Of a DNA stretch of 64,000 nucleotides, positions 45,119-55,431 are shown in pieces. The notes below the pieces were generated by a model. The model had not been told where the DNA came from. It saw only the letters and a program-made list of their open reading frames with translations, and searched no databases. The stretch is from Solibacteraceae bacterium. Lineage in GTDB: Bacteria; Acidobacteriota; Terriglobia; Bryobacterales; Bryobacteraceae. The DNA is taken from NCBI GenBank assembly GCA_026984795.1, contig JALSRK010000052.1:1-64000 (forward strand). The letters run 5' to 3'. The position numbers and the translations under genes are program-made. Within the stretch, counting starts at the first letter, position 1. Each line of letters begins with the position of its first letter.

Positions 45119-48100
45119 GTGCGCCGAAACTGCTTCAGACTTCCACTGCTGGCCGCTCTGGCCGCTTCCTGCTTCACTCTTCCCGGCCGGGCCGCCGGCG
45201 CGGTCCGGGCCTGGGAAGAGACGGTCACCATCCCCACCTACCGCGTCGGACCGAACAATCCCAATCCGATCTTTTATGAAGGCCGCATCTACCAGGGGGC
45301 GAAAGGGCCCGTCTACCCTTACCCCCTGATGGACAAGCTCACCGACGAGAAAGCTCCAGCCACCTACAAGGCCGTTTATCTCGAGAACCGCTACCTGCGG
45401 ATCATGGTGCTGCCGGAGCTGGGCGGCCGCATCTTCGAAGCGGTGGACAAGACCAACGGGTACAACTTCGTCTACCGCCAGCACGTCATCAAACCGGCCT
45501 TGATCGGCATGCTCGGGGCCTGGATCTCCGGCGGCGTCGAATGGAACCTCCCCCATCACCACCGGGCGACGTCGTTCATGCCGGTCGATTACACCGTAGT
45601 CGAGAACGGCGACGGCAGCCGGACCGTCTGGGTGGGCGAGATCGAGTGGCGGCACCGGATGAAGTGGGTCGTCGGAATGACCCTGCGGCCCGAACGGTCG
45701 TATCTTGAAGTCACTGTCCGGCTTTTCAACCGGACCCCGCTGGCGCATTCGATCCTCTACTGGGCGAACGTGGCCGTCCACACGAACGAGAACTACCAGA
45801 TCATCTTTCCGCCCCGGACCCGGATCGTGACCCACCACTCCAAGGTCCAGTTCAGCCACTGGCCGATCTCCCACGAGATCTACGGAGGCGCCGACTTCCG
45901 CTCCGGCGTGGACGTGAGCTGGTGGAAGAACCACGTGAAGGCCAACTCGATGTTCGCCTGGAACTCGGACGAGGATTTCCACGCCGGTTACGACCACGGC
46001 AAACAGGCCGGCACGCTGCACGTCGCCGACCACCACTACGATCCCGGCAAGAAGTTCTGGACCTGGGGCCGGGATCCCCACGGTCAGATGTGGGACCACC
46101 TGCTCACCGATGAGGACGGTCCGTACCTCGAACTCATGGTCGGCGCCTGGAGCGATAACCAGCCGGACTACAGTTGGACCCAGCCTTACGAAGTCCGGGA
46201 GATCACCGAATACTGGTACCCGTTCCGGGACATCGGCGGCGTCAAGCAGGCCAACGTGGACGCGGCGGTGAACCTGGAGATCCAGGGCGGCAAGGCCCAT
46301 TTCGGATTCTGCGTGACCCGCCCGTGGAAAGACGCCACGGTCAAGCTGCAAGCCGGCGGCCGCACGGTGTTCGAAACCCGGACGCCGATCGCTCCGGACA
46401 AGCCTTTTCTGAAAGAAGTGGATCTGCCGGCGGGCGTGCGGCCGGAACAGGTGACGGCTTCTCTCGCGGCCGGCGGCCGCACCTTGGTGAGTTACACGCC
46501 CGTCGTGTACAAGAAGGAAGAGCCGTTGCCGAAGCCGGTGACGCCGCCTCCGGCGCCGGAAACCATCAAAACCAACGAAGAGCTCTTCCTCACCGGCCTG
46601 CGCCTGGAGCAGTTCTACAATCCTCGCGTCGAGCCGTACCCCTACTACGAGGAGATCCTGAAGCGCGACCCGGGCGACTACCGCGCCAATACGCAGCTCG
46701 CCGTCAACTACCTGAAGCGGGGCATGTATTCCAAGGCCGAGGAACACCTGCGGCGGGCCGTCGAGCGGGTGACCCGAAACTACACCCGGCCGAAGGACGG
46801 CGAGGCGCTCTATTACCTCGGCGTGGCGCTGCGGGCGCTCGGCAAAGAGGCGGAAGCCGCCGATGCGTTTCACCGCGCCGCGTGGAGTTTCGCCTGGCGC
46901 GCGGCGGCCAACTACCAGCTCGCCGAGCTGGCCTGCCGGAAAGGCGAGTTCGAGCGCGCCTTGACGTTCCTCGACCGCTCCCTTTCGATGAACGCCCGCA
47001 ACACCCGGGCGATGAACCTGCGCGCGGCGGCGCTGCGCCACCTGGGACGTTTCGACGAAGCCGAAAGACAACTGCTCGCGGCGGCCAGGATCGATCCGCT
47101 GGACTTCTTCGCCGGCAACGAGTACTACCTGCTGCTCAAAGCCAAGGGAGAAGAAGTGACCGCCGGTACGATGCTCGCCGGTTTCGCCCGGTGGATCCGG
47201 ACCGACGTCGAAAACTGTCTGGAACTGGCCACCGACTACGGGGCCGCCGGGCTTTGGGACGAAGCGCTCGACGTGATTGCACGGCGGCTGGCGCGGGCCG
47301 AAGATCCAGCCAAGGCCCATCCGATGCTGCATTATTTCCGGGCCTGGTACACGGAGCAGAAGGGCGACCGGGCGGGAGCCCTGCGTTATTGGAAGGCCGC
47401 CGCGGCTGCCCCGATGGATTTCTGCTTTCCGTTCCGAATGGAGGCCCAGCAGGTGCTGCGCCGGGCGATGGAGGCCAATCCCAGCGACGGCCGGGCCGCC
47501 TATTATCTCGGCAACCTGCTCTACGACCACCAGCCGGAAGCGGCGCTCGAGGCCTTCGCTCTCGCCGTCAAGCTCGATCCGGGAAACCGCATCGCCTGGC
47601 GGAACCTGGGGCTGGCCCGGGCCAAAGCGAAGGGCGATATCGAAGGGGCCATCCAGGCGCTCGAAAAATCGATCGAGGTGCAGCCGGACGCGCGGGTTCT
47701 CTTCGAGCTGGACCGGTTCTACGAGCGGGCCGGCCGGCCGCTCGAGCAACGCCTGGCGATGCTCGAGAAGCACCATCGCACGGTGCTCGAACGCGACGAC
47801 GCGCTGTCGCGGGAGATCGCCCTGCTGGTGGATCTCGGCCGTTACGACCGGGCGCTGGAGCTGATGAAGGACCGCCACTTCCGGCGCTGGGAGGGCGTCG
47901 AGTCGGTCCATGGGCTATTCGTCGATGCCCACATCTTCCGCGGCCACGAGCGCTTCGCCGCCAAGGACTACCGCGGGGCCCTGGCCGATTACGAAGCCGC
48001 CCTCGAGTACCCGAGGAACCTGGAAGAGGCCAAGTCCTACCGTGACGGGGCCTACGCGCGGCCCTACTACCACATCGCCCGCGCCCACCGCGCCCTGGGA

Positions 48101-48505
48101 GACGAGGCGAAGGCCCGGGAATATTTCACCAAGTCGATCACCGAGGCCGACGAGGCCTTTTCCGTGCGCAAGCCGACGCCGGAGACGATGGCGTCGATTC
48201 TCTATTACAAGGGCCTGGCGCTGCGGGAGCTGGGCCGCAAGGCGGAAGCCGGGCGGGTCTTCTCGGCGATGATCGAAGCGGCGCAGAAGACGCTCGCCAG
48301 CGGCGGCGAGGTCGATTACTACGCGAAGTTCGGCGAGAGCGGCGGCCCCAAGTCCCGGCTGGCCCAGGCGCACTACCTCATCGGGCTGGCGCTGCTCGGG
48401 CGCGGCGACGGCGCCGGGGCGCGCCGCGAGTTCGAAGCAGCCCTCAAACTCTACCCGGACCACCGCGGCGCCCGGCGCAAGCTGCGGGCCGGGCCCACGG
48501 GCTGA
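45119..48505 (+). CDS. Exported DUF5107 protein with TPR repeats
   Basis: The 1128-residue protein starts at GTG with a signal peptide (LPLLAALAASCFTLPGRAAG). Residues about 30-420 match the DUF5107 type: YLRIMVLPELGGRIFEAVDK, WISGGVEWNLPHHHRATSFM, WGRDPHGQMWDHLLTDEDGP and YWYPFRDIGGVKQANVDAAV, a beta-sandwich resembling aldose-epimerase-like carbohydrate folds. From about residue 520 to the end are many TPRs (LAVNYLKRGMYSKAEEHLRR and so on). The family likely binds or processes sugars; the reaction is unknown. It ends directly next to the TIGR03437 gene on the other strand with no gap. Confidence 0.88.
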   Translation: MRRNCFRLPLLAALAASCFTLPGRAAGAVRAWEETVTIPTYRVGPNNPNPIFYEGRIYQGAKGPVYPYPLMDKLTDEKAPATYKAVYLENRYLRIMVLPELGGRIFEAVDKTNGYNFVYRQHVIKPALIGMLGAWISGGVEWNLPHHHRATSFMPVDYTVVENGDGSRTVWVGEIEWRHRMKWVVGMTLRPERSYLEVTVRLFNRTPLAHSILYWANVAVHTNENYQIIFPPRTRIVTHHSKVQFSHWPISHEIYGGADFRSGVDVSWWKNHVKANSMFAWNSDEDFHAGYDHGKQAGTLHVADHHYDPGKKFWTWGRDPHGQMWDHLLTDEDGPYLELMVGAWSDNQPDYSWTQPYEVREITEYWYPFRDIGGVKQANVDAAVNLEIQGGKAHFGFCVTRPWKDATVKLQAGGRTVFETRTPIAPDKPFLKEVDLPAGVRPEQVTASLAAGGRTLVSYTPVVYKKEEPLPKPVTPPPAPETIKTNEELFLTGLRLEQFYNPRVEPYPYYEEILKRDPGDYRANTQLAVNYLKRGMYSKAEEHLRRAVERVTRNYTRPKDGEALYYLGVALRALGKEAEAADAFHRAAWSFAWRAAANYQLAELACRKGEFERALTFLDRSLSMNARNTRAMNLRAAALRHLGRFDEAERQLLAAARIDPLDFFAGNEYYLLLKAKGEEVTAGTMLAGFARWIRTDVENCLELATDYGAAGLWDEALDVIARRLARAEDPAKAHPMLHYFRAWYTEQKGDRAGALRYWKAAAAAPMDFCFPFRMEAQQVLRRAMEANPSDGRAAYYLGNLLYDHQPEAALEAFALAVKLDPGNRIAWRNLGLARAKAKGDIEGAIQALEKSIEVQPDARVLFELDRFYERAGRPLEQRLAMLEKHHRTVLERDDALSREIALLVDLGRYDRALELMKDRHFRRWEGVESVHGLFVDAHIFRGHERFAAKDYRGALADYEAALEYPRNLEEAKSYRDGAYARPYYHIARAHRALGDEAKAREYFTKSITEADEAFSVRKPTPETMASILYYKGLALRELGRKAEAGRVFSAMIEAAQKTLASGGEVDYYAKFGESGGPKSRLAQAHYLIGLALLGRGDGAGARREFEAALKLYPDHRGARRKLRAGPTG

Positions 48506-51133
48506 TCAGCGGGCCACCGAGACGTAGACGATGTTGCTCGAGCGGCCGGCGAACAGCACCTGCACGGGAACCTGATCGCCCGGCGTCGCCGGCACTCTCA
48601 CGTTGATCTGCACCACGCCGGCCACCAGCCCGGGCGCCCCGCCGAGGAACTCCACCTGGGCCTCTACGCCCCCGATCCGGACCACGGCCGGAGCCAGCGG
48701 CACGGGCGGATCGGCGGCCGGGTTGATGGAGCCGTCCACGCCCGGCGGCGACGTCTCACCCGCCCCGGTGAGGAAGAGCGTAACGACGCTGCCCACGGGC
48801 GCGGGGTTCTCCGGCGTGTTGAGCGTGCCGTCCTCATTGAGGATCGCGCCCTGCCCGCGGCCGGAGCTGTCGGCGGAGAAGACGCCGGGTTTGGTCTCCA
48901 GGACGGGAATCGATACCGCCGAGGAGAGCCAGCCGTCCACCTCGACTTGAACCATCACGCGGTCGCGTCCGCGGATCTCGAACGGCACGACGCAGGTGGA
49001 TTGCCGCCGGGACGCCGCGATCATCGGCGCCGGTATCCCGTCGAAGAGGATGCGCGTGCCGCCGGTGACCGTGCTGACCTTGCCGTCGGGGCCGATCACG
49101 GCGCCAGCAGGTTCCTCAGGACCGATGTTCTCGCCGAAGATGGTGACCATCTCGCCCGGAGCCACGCCGCCATTGACATAGCTCGCCGCATTGACGACCG
49201 CGGTCGCACTGAAGACCGGCAGCGGCGGCGTGACTTCGAAGAGCACCGGGATCACCTGGGGGCTGTTGACGGCCGTTCCGGCCTGGACGCTGATCGTGCC
49301 TTCGTAGCGCCCCGGCGCGAGGCCCGAGGGATCCGCTTCGATCTGGAGATAGACCGGAGTGCGCCCGGCCTGCGGCGTCACCGTCAGCCACAGCCCGCCG
49401 CTCGCCGTCTCCACCGTCACCGTGTAGTCGAGCCACTTGTTCCGGCCGTTGAGGAATCGCTGCTGGGGCGGCGGGGCCGGGCCGTTGACCGAAGTCCGGA
49501 ACAGGATCTGCGACGTGTCGAGCATGATCTCCGGCGGCGGGTTGACGTCGAGAACGACCGGGACGATGACCAGCGAGTTGGGATCCGACGCCAGGCGCAG
49601 GGCCACCGCGCCGTAGTAGCGGCCCGGCTCGAGATCTTCCGGCCGGACGACGAACTCGACCGTCTCCTCGTCCGGCGGCCTCAGCGCCGAAGCCGAGAGC
49701 CACTCGCCGCCGGCGATCACGCTCAGGCTGCCATCGACGACGGCGCTGCCGAACTCCCTGGTGGCGACCAGCGGCGTCTCGTCGCTGGGCGTGAAGCGCA
49801 GGGTGAGGTAATCCAGCGTGGGAGCCGCGATGATCGGGAAGAAGACCCCGCCGGGATCCGGCGGCGAGAAACGCGGCGCGGGCGCGGTAGCGCTCATCCC
49901 GGCCGTTGCATCCCAGGGCCCCAGCCCAAGGACCACCGAAGCCCCGCCGACCGAAGCCGGCTGGGGGAACACCACATCTACGGGAATCCGGAACGTGTCG
50001 ATGACCAGAGCGCCGTTCACGCCGGCATACGGAGCCACCGGAACGACCTCATAGACCAGCAGGGCCCGGCCATCGTTGACAGGGACCAGCTCCCACGGGC
50101 CGCCGGAGGCCAGCAGCTCTCCGCCGCTCAAGTCCGGTCCGAAGCCGACGACGCGGCGGGCTTCCAGCTCGCCCGGAGACCCGTCCAACAGCTCCGAGCG
50201 GACGCTCGCCGGGGCGACGAGGAAGACCCCCGGGGGCAGGTCACGGAACTCGGCGATCAGCCGCGTCCCGGTGCTGGCGGCGCCGGGAGCCCCAGGGGCG
50301 GTGGAGCCGAACTCCGGCGTGAAGCCGCTCTCGGTGAAGTAGGCGAACTCGGGGGTGGCCTGGAGAACGGCCGCCGTCGCCCCGGCGGTGGAGGTGGCGA
50401 TGCGTTTCCGGAAGGCCTCGGCGAAGCCCTCCTTGTAGACCAGCGTCGTCTGCCCCGAAGGCCGCTCCACCCAGCTCTTGGCTGCCGGGGTGATGTAGCC
50501 GGCCACCACGCGGCTGGTGCCCAAAGGAACCGAGTTCGAAGCCGTGACGGCGACCTCCACGGTCACCGGCATGGGGTTGTTCGGGTCCACGGGCTGGGCC
50601 TGGGCGTCGATGCGGATGTTCACCAGGCGCAGGATGCGGTTCTGACCGGGCTGCGGCGGCCGGAACGGGATGCCGTTCCACTCGATCCGGTTCTCCATGC
50701 CCACCGCCTGGAAGCCGGCGTAGACGTTGCCCGATCCGGGCGCCCCGGGGTTTCCGGGCGGTCCCGGCAGCACTCCCGGCGTGCCTTTCACCTGTCCCTG
50801 GTAGACGACGTCGTTGCTGGTGTTCGGGACGCCGGGCAGCGGGTCGTCGATCAGCAGCAGGGCCTCGGTCTCGCCGGTGGCTGGATCGACGATCCGGCTG
50901 GTGATGCCGGCGTTGACGAAGACCACCAGATTGAGAAAGCGGACCTGATTGGGATCGCCGCCGGTACAAGCCAGGCGGATGTCTCCCAGACGTTCCGCGT
51001 GCCCGCCGGCGCGCAGCAGCGGGCCTTCAGCGGTGATCGTGCAATCGATCAGCGGGGCCTGTCCCCACAGGTACACACTCGAGCAAACGAACAGGGTGGA
51101 CAGGGCCAACAAAAGACGGCCAAAGCGGCGCAT
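48506..51133 (-). CDS. Exported protein with Solibacter-type TIGR03437 C-terminal domain
   Basis: The 875-residue protein starts at the ATG at 51133 behind GAGGAGG and has a signal peptide (FGRLLLALSTLFVCSSVYLW). The N-terminal half has beta-rich repeats with a short collagen-like part (PGVLPGPPGNPGAPGSG). Then come BACON-like strands (FLNGRNKWLDYTVTVETASG). The final 240 residues carry VVNAASYVNGGVAPGEMVTI and FGENIGPEEPAG, and end in the PVQVLFAGRSSNIVYVSVAR block, diagnostic for the TIGR03437 domain expanded in Solibacter. Likely cell-surface or secreted; function unknown. Confidence 0.88.
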   Translation of the reverse strand: MRRFGRLLLALSTLFVCSSVYLWGQAPLIDCTITAEGPLLRAGGHAERLGDIRLACTGGDPNQVRFLNLVVFVNAGITSRIVDPATGETEALLLIDDPLPGVPNTSNDVVYQGQVKGTPGVLPGPPGNPGAPGSGNVYAGFQAVGMENRIEWNGIPFRPPQPGQNRILRLVNIRIDAQAQPVDPNNPMPVTVEVAVTASNSVPLGTSRVVAGYITPAAKSWVERPSGQTTLVYKEGFAEAFRKRIATSTAGATAAVLQATPEFAYFTESGFTPEFGSTAPGAPGAASTGTRLIAEFRDLPPGVFLVAPASVRSELLDGSPGELEARRVVGFGPDLSGGELLASGGPWELVPVNDGRALLVYEVVPVAPYAGVNGALVIDTFRIPVDVVFPQPASVGGASVVLGLGPWDATAGMSATAPAPRFSPPDPGGVFFPIIAAPTLDYLTLRFTPSDETPLVATREFGSAVVDGSLSVIAGGEWLSASALRPPDEETVEFVVRPEDLEPGRYYGAVALRLASDPNSLVIVPVVLDVNPPPEIMLDTSQILFRTSVNGPAPPPQQRFLNGRNKWLDYTVTVETASGGLWLTVTPQAGRTPVYLQIEADPSGLAPGRYEGTISVQAGTAVNSPQVIPVLFEVTPPLPVFSATAVVNAASYVNGGVAPGEMVTIFGENIGPEEPAGAVIGPDGKVSTVTGGTRILFDGIPAPMIAASRRQSTCVVPFEIRGRDRVMVQVEVDGWLSSAVSIPVLETKPGVFSADSSGRGQGAILNEDGTLNTPENPAPVGSVVTLFLTGAGETSPPGVDGSINPAADPPVPLAPAVVRIGGVEAQVEFLGGAPGLVAGVVQINVRVPATPGDQVPVQVLFAGRSSNIVYVSVAR

Positions 51134-51242
51134 GACTAACCTCCTCGAGCCCCCTCCAGGCTCTTCTCGCACGGGACGCGGGCCGGCCCTGTTGGTTCCA
51201 CGATATCATATTGCTGCACTCACAACGAGAGGAGATTCGGAG

Positions 51243-52241
51243 ATGCGACTCGGTTGGTTCCTGTTGGCGTTCGCAGCGATTCTGCCGGCCCAGGACACGA
51301 CCAACTTTCCGGTGCTGGGCGAAGTGGTCCGGATGGATCCGCGGCTCGACCGGCTGATCCCGAAGGACGCCCGCATCGAGGTGGTGGCCTCGGGCTTCCT
51401 GTGGGCCGAAGGCCCGGTCTGGATCAAAGAGGGCGGCTATCTGCTGTTCTCCGACATCCCCCGGAACTCGGTGATGAAGTGGAAGGAGGGCGAAGGCGTA
51501 AGCCTCTACATGAAACCCTCCGGCTACACGGGCGTGGCCGACTACGGAGAAGAACCGGGCTCCAACGGACTGCTGCTCGATCCCCAGGGCCGGCTGGTGC
51601 TCTGCGAACACGGCGACCGCCGCATTTCGCTCCTCTATCCCGACGGCGGCAAGCGAACCCTGGTGGACAGCTACCAGGGCAAGCGGCTGAACAGCCCGAA
51701 CGACGCCGTCTACCACCGCAACGGCGACCTCTACTTCACCGATCCGCCCTACGGGCTGCCGAAGCACTGGGACGATCCCCGGCGGGAGCTCGATTTCTGC
51801 GGCGTCTACCGGCTCTCGAAAGACGGCAAGGTCACCCTGCTGACCAAAGAGCTGACCCGGCCCAACGGCATCGCCTTCTCGCCGGACTACAAGACGCTCT
51901 ACGTGGCCCAGTCCGATCCCAAGGCGGCGCTGTGGAAGGCCTTCCCGGTGAAAGAGGACGGCACGCTCGGCCCCGGCCGGGTCTTCTACGACGTGACCGA
52001 GTTCGCCGGCAAACTGCCCGGCCTGCCCGACGGAATGAAGGTGGACCGCGAGGGCAACCTCTTCGCCACCGGCCCCGGGGGCGTTTACGTCTTCACGCCG
52101 AAGGGGGAGCTGCTGGGCCGGATCTCCACCGGCGAGGCCACCGCCAACTGCGCCTGGGGCGACGACGGCTCGACCCTCTACATGACGGCCGACATGTATC
52201 TGTGCCGCATCAAGACGAATACGCGGGGCCTGGGCTTCTGA
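51243..52241 (+). CDS. Exported SMP-30/gluconolactonase-type protein
   Basis: The 332-residue protein starts at the ATG at 51243 with AGAGGAG upstream and a signal peptide (LGWFLLAFAAILPAQ). The six-bladed propeller has FLWAEGPVWIKEGGYLLFSD, EEPGSNGLLLDPQGRLVLCE, NSPNDAVYHRNGDLYFTDPP, PNGIAFSPDYKTLYVAQSD and DGMKVDREGNLFATGPGG. Metal-binding positions (E in AEGP, N in SPND, N in RPNGIAFS, D in LPDGMK) are present. It probably opens sugar lactones such as gluconolactone in the periplasm. Confidence 0.92.
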   Translation: MRLGWFLLAFAAILPAQDTTNFPVLGEVVRMDPRLDRLIPKDARIEVVASGFLWAEGPVWIKEGGYLLFSDIPRNSVMKWKEGEGVSLYMKPSGYTGVADYGEEPGSNGLLLDPQGRLVLCEHGDRRISLLYPDGGKRTLVDSYQGKRLNSPNDAVYHRNGDLYFTDPPYGLPKHWDDPRRELDFCGVYRLSKDGKVTLLTKELTRPNGIAFSPDYKTLYVAQSDPKAALWKAFPVKEDGTLGPGRVFYDVTEFAGKLPGLPDGMKVDREGNLFATGPGGVYVFTPKGELLGRISTGEATANCAWGDDGSTLYMTADMYLCRIKTNTRGLGF

Positions 52242-52274
52242 GGGCCGCGCGGAGTGCTGGGGCGCGGCGACGCG

Positions 52275-53207
52275 CTACTTCCCGGCCGCCGGCACGAACT
52301 TCTGCACCCGCCAGTTCTTGATCTCAGTGACGTAGACGGCCCCGGTGGAATCGACGGCCAGGTGGTGGGCGAAGTCGAGCTTGCCCGGAGCCTTGCCGAA
52401 CCCGCCGAAGACGCCGAGCACCTGCCCGTCGAGGTTCAGCTTCACGATGCGGTTGTTGACTCCGTCGGCCATGTAGATGGCCTTCTCGCGCTTCACGTAG
52501 TAGAGCCCCCAGGGGCTGCCGATGCCGGTCCATTTGTTCAGGAACCGGCCCTCGGCGTCGAAGACCTGGATGCGCTGGTTGGTGCGGTCCGCCACATAGA
52601 CGCGCCCCTTCTCATCGACGCAGACGTCGTGCACCAGGTTGAACTCGCCGTCGCCGGTTCCCTTGGCGCCCCAGTGGTTCTGGTAGACGCCGTCCTTCGA
52701 ATAGCGCACCACGCGGGAGTTGCCATAGCCGTCTGAGACGTAGAAGAACTTGCCGTCGGGCGTGAAGGCGAGGGCCGTGGGCTTGTTGAAGGCGTACTTG
52801 GCGTCCTGTCCGCCGGGGCGGTGTCCAGCGGTGGCGATCACCATGCGGATGCGGCCGGTGCGGTCGCATTTGAGCACCGCGTGGCCGCCGACGTCCACCA
52901 GCCAGATGTTGCCTTCCGGTCCCACGCGGATCCCATGGGCGGCGACCACCGGCACGTCTTCCCAGGCCTGGATCAGGCGCCCGCCGGGATCGAACTGCAT
53001 CACTGCGCGCTTGCCCCGGTGGAACACCCAGACATTGTCGTCGGCGTCGACGTCCACGCCGCTGCACTCGCCGAAGTTCCAGCCCTTGGGCAGCTCCGGC
53101 CAGCCCGGCACGACCCGGTATTCCAGCCGCGGAGCCGAGTCCAGATCGGCCGCCGCCGCCGGCAGGCAGGCGAGCATCCCCAGTGCGATCGAGAGTCTCC
53201 ACATCAT
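52275..53207 (-). CDS. Exported NHL-repeat propeller protein
   Basis: The 310-residue protein starts at the ATG at 53207 (TACTCT lies six bases upstream) and has a signal peptide (WRLSIALGMLACLPAAAA). NHL blades follow: CSGVDVDADDNVWVFHRGKR, AAHGIRVGPEGNIWLVDVGG, DGEFNLVHDVCVDEKGRVYV, ADRTNQRIQVFDAEGRFLNK and KAIYMADGVNNRIVKLNLDG. Similar proteins include peptidyl-alpha-hydroxyglycine amidating lyase-like propellers; the activity is not clear. It converges with the SMP-30 gene. Confidence 0.85.
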   Translation of the reverse strand: MMWRLSIALGMLACLPAAAADLDSAPRLEYRVVPGWPELPKGWNFGECSGVDVDADDNVWVFHRGKRAVMQFDPGGRLIQAWEDVPVVAAHGIRVGPEGNIWLVDVGGHAVLKCDRTGRIRMVIATAGHRPGGQDAKYAFNKPTALAFTPDGKFFYVSDGYGNSRVVRYSKDGVYQNHWGAKGTGDGEFNLVHDVCVDEKGRVYVADRTNQRIQVFDAEGRFLNKWTGIGSPWGLYYVKREKAIYMADGVNNRIVKLNLDGQVLGVFGGFGKAPGKLDFAHHLAVDSTGAVYVTEIKNWRVQKFVPAAGK

Positions 53208-53408
53208 GCGCCGAGAGTACTGGAGGCGGCCCGGAGTGTCAACCGGCCCGGCACATCCGCCTGCGGAGCGGGCACGGACGGCAACGTAGAAGCTCCCCAC
53301 CGCAGGGGGTCCATAGAACCTGCCCTTACAGAACCCGCGCCGATTCGGGACTTGCGCGACGATGCAATTGTGTAGGTCCTCCGGGCGCCGTGAGGCGGCG
53401 GCGACCGT

Positions 53409-55406
53409 TCAATACGGCACGCGCACGGTCCGCTCTACTCCTTCAAAACGGATGCGCAGGCGGCCCGGATCGGAGCGGACTTCGATCCGCGGGACGATCG
53501 CCGGCCGGTTGCGCGTGCCGTTCACGTAGACGGCGACGGGCGTGTTCGGCGGAACCGGCTCGCGGCTCTTCCAGTAGGGCCAGGCGCCACGGCCGCCGAA
53601 GATGTGCGAGTAATGCCAGCCCTTGCGGGGCTCGAGCAGCTCCCATTCGAGCTCGCCCGCCGGACCATGGAGGAAACGGATCACCGACCGGTTCTCGCCG
53701 CCCTGGATGAGCAGCGTTTGGTTGTCCATTCGGGTGGCCAATCGCTCCCCTTCGGGGACGGAGATGCTGTAGCCGCCGAGCAGCAGATACAGCGGCCGGG
53801 CGCTGGTGTGCCAGAAGACGTGCACCTCGCCGTCGTCGCCGATCAGCGTGTGGGTGACCACCTCGCCGAAATCCTCGAAGCCCTTCTCGACCCTCCCCAG
53901 GCGGATCGGGTAGTCGCTCACGGCGTGGTAAGGGTCCACGCGGATCGGGCGGGGGTTGGTGCGGTACTGCCAGCGCTTTCCGTCGTAGGAGACGCCGGTG
54001 CGGCCGGCGGCGAGGTCCGGCCCCTTGGCCCCGGCGGCGGCAAAGCCGAGGAAGCTCGAGTAAGCATGTTGGAAATACTTGACGCCCCGCTGCCACCTGC
54101 CCTCGTGGCCGATGGACTCGCCTACCGGGTACAGGCGCACCTCACCATCCACCGGACTCACCCGGATCACCATCTGGGCCGCAGGCAGCGCTACACGGCC
54201 GCCGGCGCCGTCGGCCGGCATGGGTTCTTCGGCCGCCGTCCAGAACGGATGGTCCTCGGGCAGGACCAAGGCAATCAGGCCATGGGACGCCCAATAGGGG
54301 GAGCCACGCGCGATGTAGAGTTCGGGAACGGCCGGGTTCGCCCCGAAGTAGCCGGCCTCTAACAGCCCGTTCGGGCTCTGGCAACCGTGTTCCCAGAAAT
54401 ACTTCAGGCATCCCGAGGCAATTCTGCGGGCCTGGCCGGGCGGGAGCGTGTTCGTGCCGTTCAGCAGCGCATAGCCCAGCGCCGAGAGGCTGGCGAAGCG
54501 GTAGGTGAGCGAGCGGCCCCAGGGCACGGGTCCGCCGTCGCGGCCGTACAGATAGACATAACTCTTCTGGAACTCGCGCGTCACATGGGCCACGCGCTGG
54601 CCGAAGCGCTCCCGCCAGCCGGCGTCGAAGCGGCAGAGCGCGTTGTTGTAGAGCTGAAAGCCCCACAGGTTGTAGTAGTCGAAGGTGCGGTTGCCGCCGT
54701 CGATGTACCAGCCGCCGCCCCGGTACCAGTTGAGCAGGCGCTCGAAGATGCGGGTCATGCGCTCGCGGTCATAGGTGATACCGAACTGCTTGCCGTACTT
54801 CTCGAGCACCGGCACGGCCATCAGGTGGAAGTACCAGTGGTTGCAGTCGTAGGTCACCATCGTGGTGAGTTCCTGGAGGAAGGCGAGCACGTTCCGCTTC
54901 TGGCTGTCCGTCAAGGGATCCCAGAAGAAGCGGGGGCTGAGGAGGATCGCCAAGGCGACATCGGTACCGAAAGGGCTGAACGGCCGGTGCGCTCCCCAGT
55001 AGTAGGGGTTGCGCGGGTCCGTGCCGCGGATCAGCCCGTCGAGGTAGGGCCTGGTGATCGAGCCATCGTAGCCCGGTACGCGGTCCTTGCCGGTCGCGGC
55101 GGTGTAGATGGCGACGAGAACGAGGCTCCGGTCAAAGGCCTCGGTGCGCTCCTCGCCACGGGTCACGAGCCTGAAATACTCGTCGAGAATCGGCGAGTTC
55201 CTCAGGGCCGGCAGTCCGTCCCGGGAGTCGAAATACGGCAAGAACCCGGCGATGAGCCGTTCGGCGATCTCGAGCCAATGGGCGCGGGTGTAGCCGGTGT
55301 ACGGGCTCAGTTTGCGGTCCTCGGGCGTCCGCAGGGGAACCGCCGCGGCCGCAACGGACACGAGAATCAGGAAGGCGCAGGCCGTAGCAGCAATTCTCTT
55401 CGGCAT
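53409..55406 (-). CDS. Exported DUF2264 protein
   Basis: The 665-residue protein has a signal peptide (IAATACAFLILVSVAAAAVP) and the DUF2264 pattern: TGYTRAHWLEIAERLIAGFL, YYWGAHRPFSPFGTDVALAI, DCNHWYFHLMAVPVLEKYGK, GGGWYIDGGNRTFDYYNLWG and RFASLSALGYALLNG. This is an alpha/alpha toroid followed by a beta-sandwich, like polysaccharide lyases and unsaturated-uronyl hydrolases. It is followed upstream by a hydrolase-like gene on the same strand with only 25 bases between, so the two probably work on one polysaccharide. Confidence 0.85.
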   Translation of the reverse strand: MPKRIAATACAFLILVSVAAAAVPLRTPEDRKLSPYTGYTRAHWLEIAERLIAGFLPYFDSRDGLPALRNSPILDEYFRLVTRGEERTEAFDRSLVLVAIYTAATGKDRVPGYDGSITRPYLDGLIRGTDPRNPYYWGAHRPFSPFGTDVALAILLSPRFFWDPLTDSQKRNVLAFLQELTTMVTYDCNHWYFHLMAVPVLEKYGKQFGITYDRERMTRIFERLLNWYRGGGWYIDGGNRTFDYYNLWGFQLYNNALCRFDAGWRERFGQRVAHVTREFQKSYVYLYGRDGGPVPWGRSLTYRFASLSALGYALLNGTNTLPPGQARRIASGCLKYFWEHGCQSPNGLLEAGYFGANPAVPELYIARGSPYWASHGLIALVLPEDHPFWTAAEEPMPADGAGGRVALPAAQMVIRVSPVDGEVRLYPVGESIGHEGRWQRGVKYFQHAYSSFLGFAAAGAKGPDLAAGRTGVSYDGKRWQYRTNPRPIRVDPYHAVSDYPIRLGRVEKGFEDFGEVVTHTLIGDDGEVHVFWHTSARPLYLLLGGYSISVPEGERLATRMDNQTLLIQGGENRSVIRFLHGPAGELEWELLEPRKGWHYSHIFGGRGAWPYWKSREPVPPNTPVAVYVNGTRNRPAIVPRIEVRSDPGRLRIRFEGVERTVRVPY

Positions 55407-55431
55407 CGAATCGATCCTCCCGCCGCCAGAC

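Noticed and set aside
45041-47911. 956-residue open frame on the minus strand
   Set aside because: It is antisense to the DUF5107-TPR gene, with valine/leucine/arginine-rich sequence and no family features. Long shadow frames are expected at this GC content. The same applies to 16348-18954 (+), 5979-8261 (+) and 11641-13890 (-).
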